A stretch of 64,000 nucleotides of DNA, taken from the NCBI RefSeq assembly GCF_000797495.1, contig NZ_JTGN01000024.1:1-64000 (forward strand), written 5' to 3'. The notes below the pieces were generated by a model. The model searched no databases. It was not told where the DNA came from and saw only the letters and a list, made by a program, of their open reading frames with translations. The stretch is from Robinsoniella peoriensis. GTDB taxonomy: Bacteria; Bacillota; Clostridia; Lachnospirales; Lachnospiraceae. Below are positions 63,987-64,000 of this stretch, one piece after another (positions within the stretch are counted from its first letter, which is position 1; each line of letters begins with the position of its first letter). The translations under genes and the position numbers were made by a program.

Positions 63987-64000
63987 AGGGCAATCCTCCC

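Overview
The window looks like a chromosomal segment of a gut-type anaerobic Clostridia, most probably Lachnospiraceae. This is inferred from strong GGAGG ribosome-binding sites, LplABC/Msm-type sugar ABC importers paired with YesMN-type two-component systems, a YesL/DUF624 protein, corrinoid methyltransferase genes and Tn916-like integrase debris. No rRNA, intact tRNA, CRISPR array or intact insertion sequence was seen. The species cannot be fixed from the sequence alone.

Layout. 0-5 kb: a three-gene LplABC-type sugar importer on the minus strand, divergent from a YesL-like membrane protein, with a 134-nt structured palindromic element at 187-320. 5-14.9 kb: housekeeping and signalling genes (IMP dehydrogenase, CPA1-type antiporter, a DUF4352-like lipoprotein, guanine deaminase, a PAS-GGDEF-EAL protein, RarA, polysaccharide deacetylase). 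14.9-19.5 kb: a corrinoid module made of a corrinoid-activating ASKHA/ferredoxin protein, a free corrinoid protein and a divergent PocR-AraC regulator. 19.6-37.8 kb: a Gram-positive polysaccharide utilisation locus. A divergent YesMN pair faces an eight-gene minus-strand run: solute-binding protein, two permeases, GH65 phosphorylase, HAD phosphatase, a 1276-aa parallel beta-helix surface protein, a 1073-aa PIG-L/F5-8C surface protein and a small SurA/PrsA-like protein. 37.8-40.7 kb: an ECF sigma operon and an AIM24-family protein, with several short tandem repeats.

40.8-45.4 kb: an unusual minus-strand cluster of a DUF5714 protein, a 101-aa lipoyl-domain protein, a G3E (CobW) GTPase, a lipoate-protein ligase and a UroD/MtaA-type methyltransferase fused to a thioredoxin-like domain. 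45.5-48.2 kb: an AT-rich degraded mobile segment (truncated winged helix, SfsA, PPOX/Nim-like flavoprotein, TetR, broken Tn916-type integrase). 48.5-54.3 kb: a plus-strand set of HyuA-like protein, second UroD-type methyltransferase, second CobW GTPase and MATE exporter. 54.4-64 kb: a second sugar-type ABC importer with its own YesMN pair, whose operon ends in two further UroD-family proteins and a Cys-rich DUF2284 protein.

Taken together the window is rich in C1/corrinoid biochemistry: four UroD-superfamily proteins, one corrinoid protein, one activator, two G3E GTPases, DUF5714 and DUF2284. The best candidate for an undescribed system is the 40.8-45.4 kb cluster. There a lipoyl-lysine carrier, its ligase, a metallochaperone-type GTPase and a methyltransferase-thioredoxin fusion suggest that a protein-bound dithiol serves as methyl or C1 carrier. 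That is inference. A second notable signal is a family of long-palindrome intergenic repeats (32516-32677, 44682-44833 and partial copies at 40767 and about 42246). Three of the copies lie at gene stop codons, and the two full copies show compensatory base changes in their stems.
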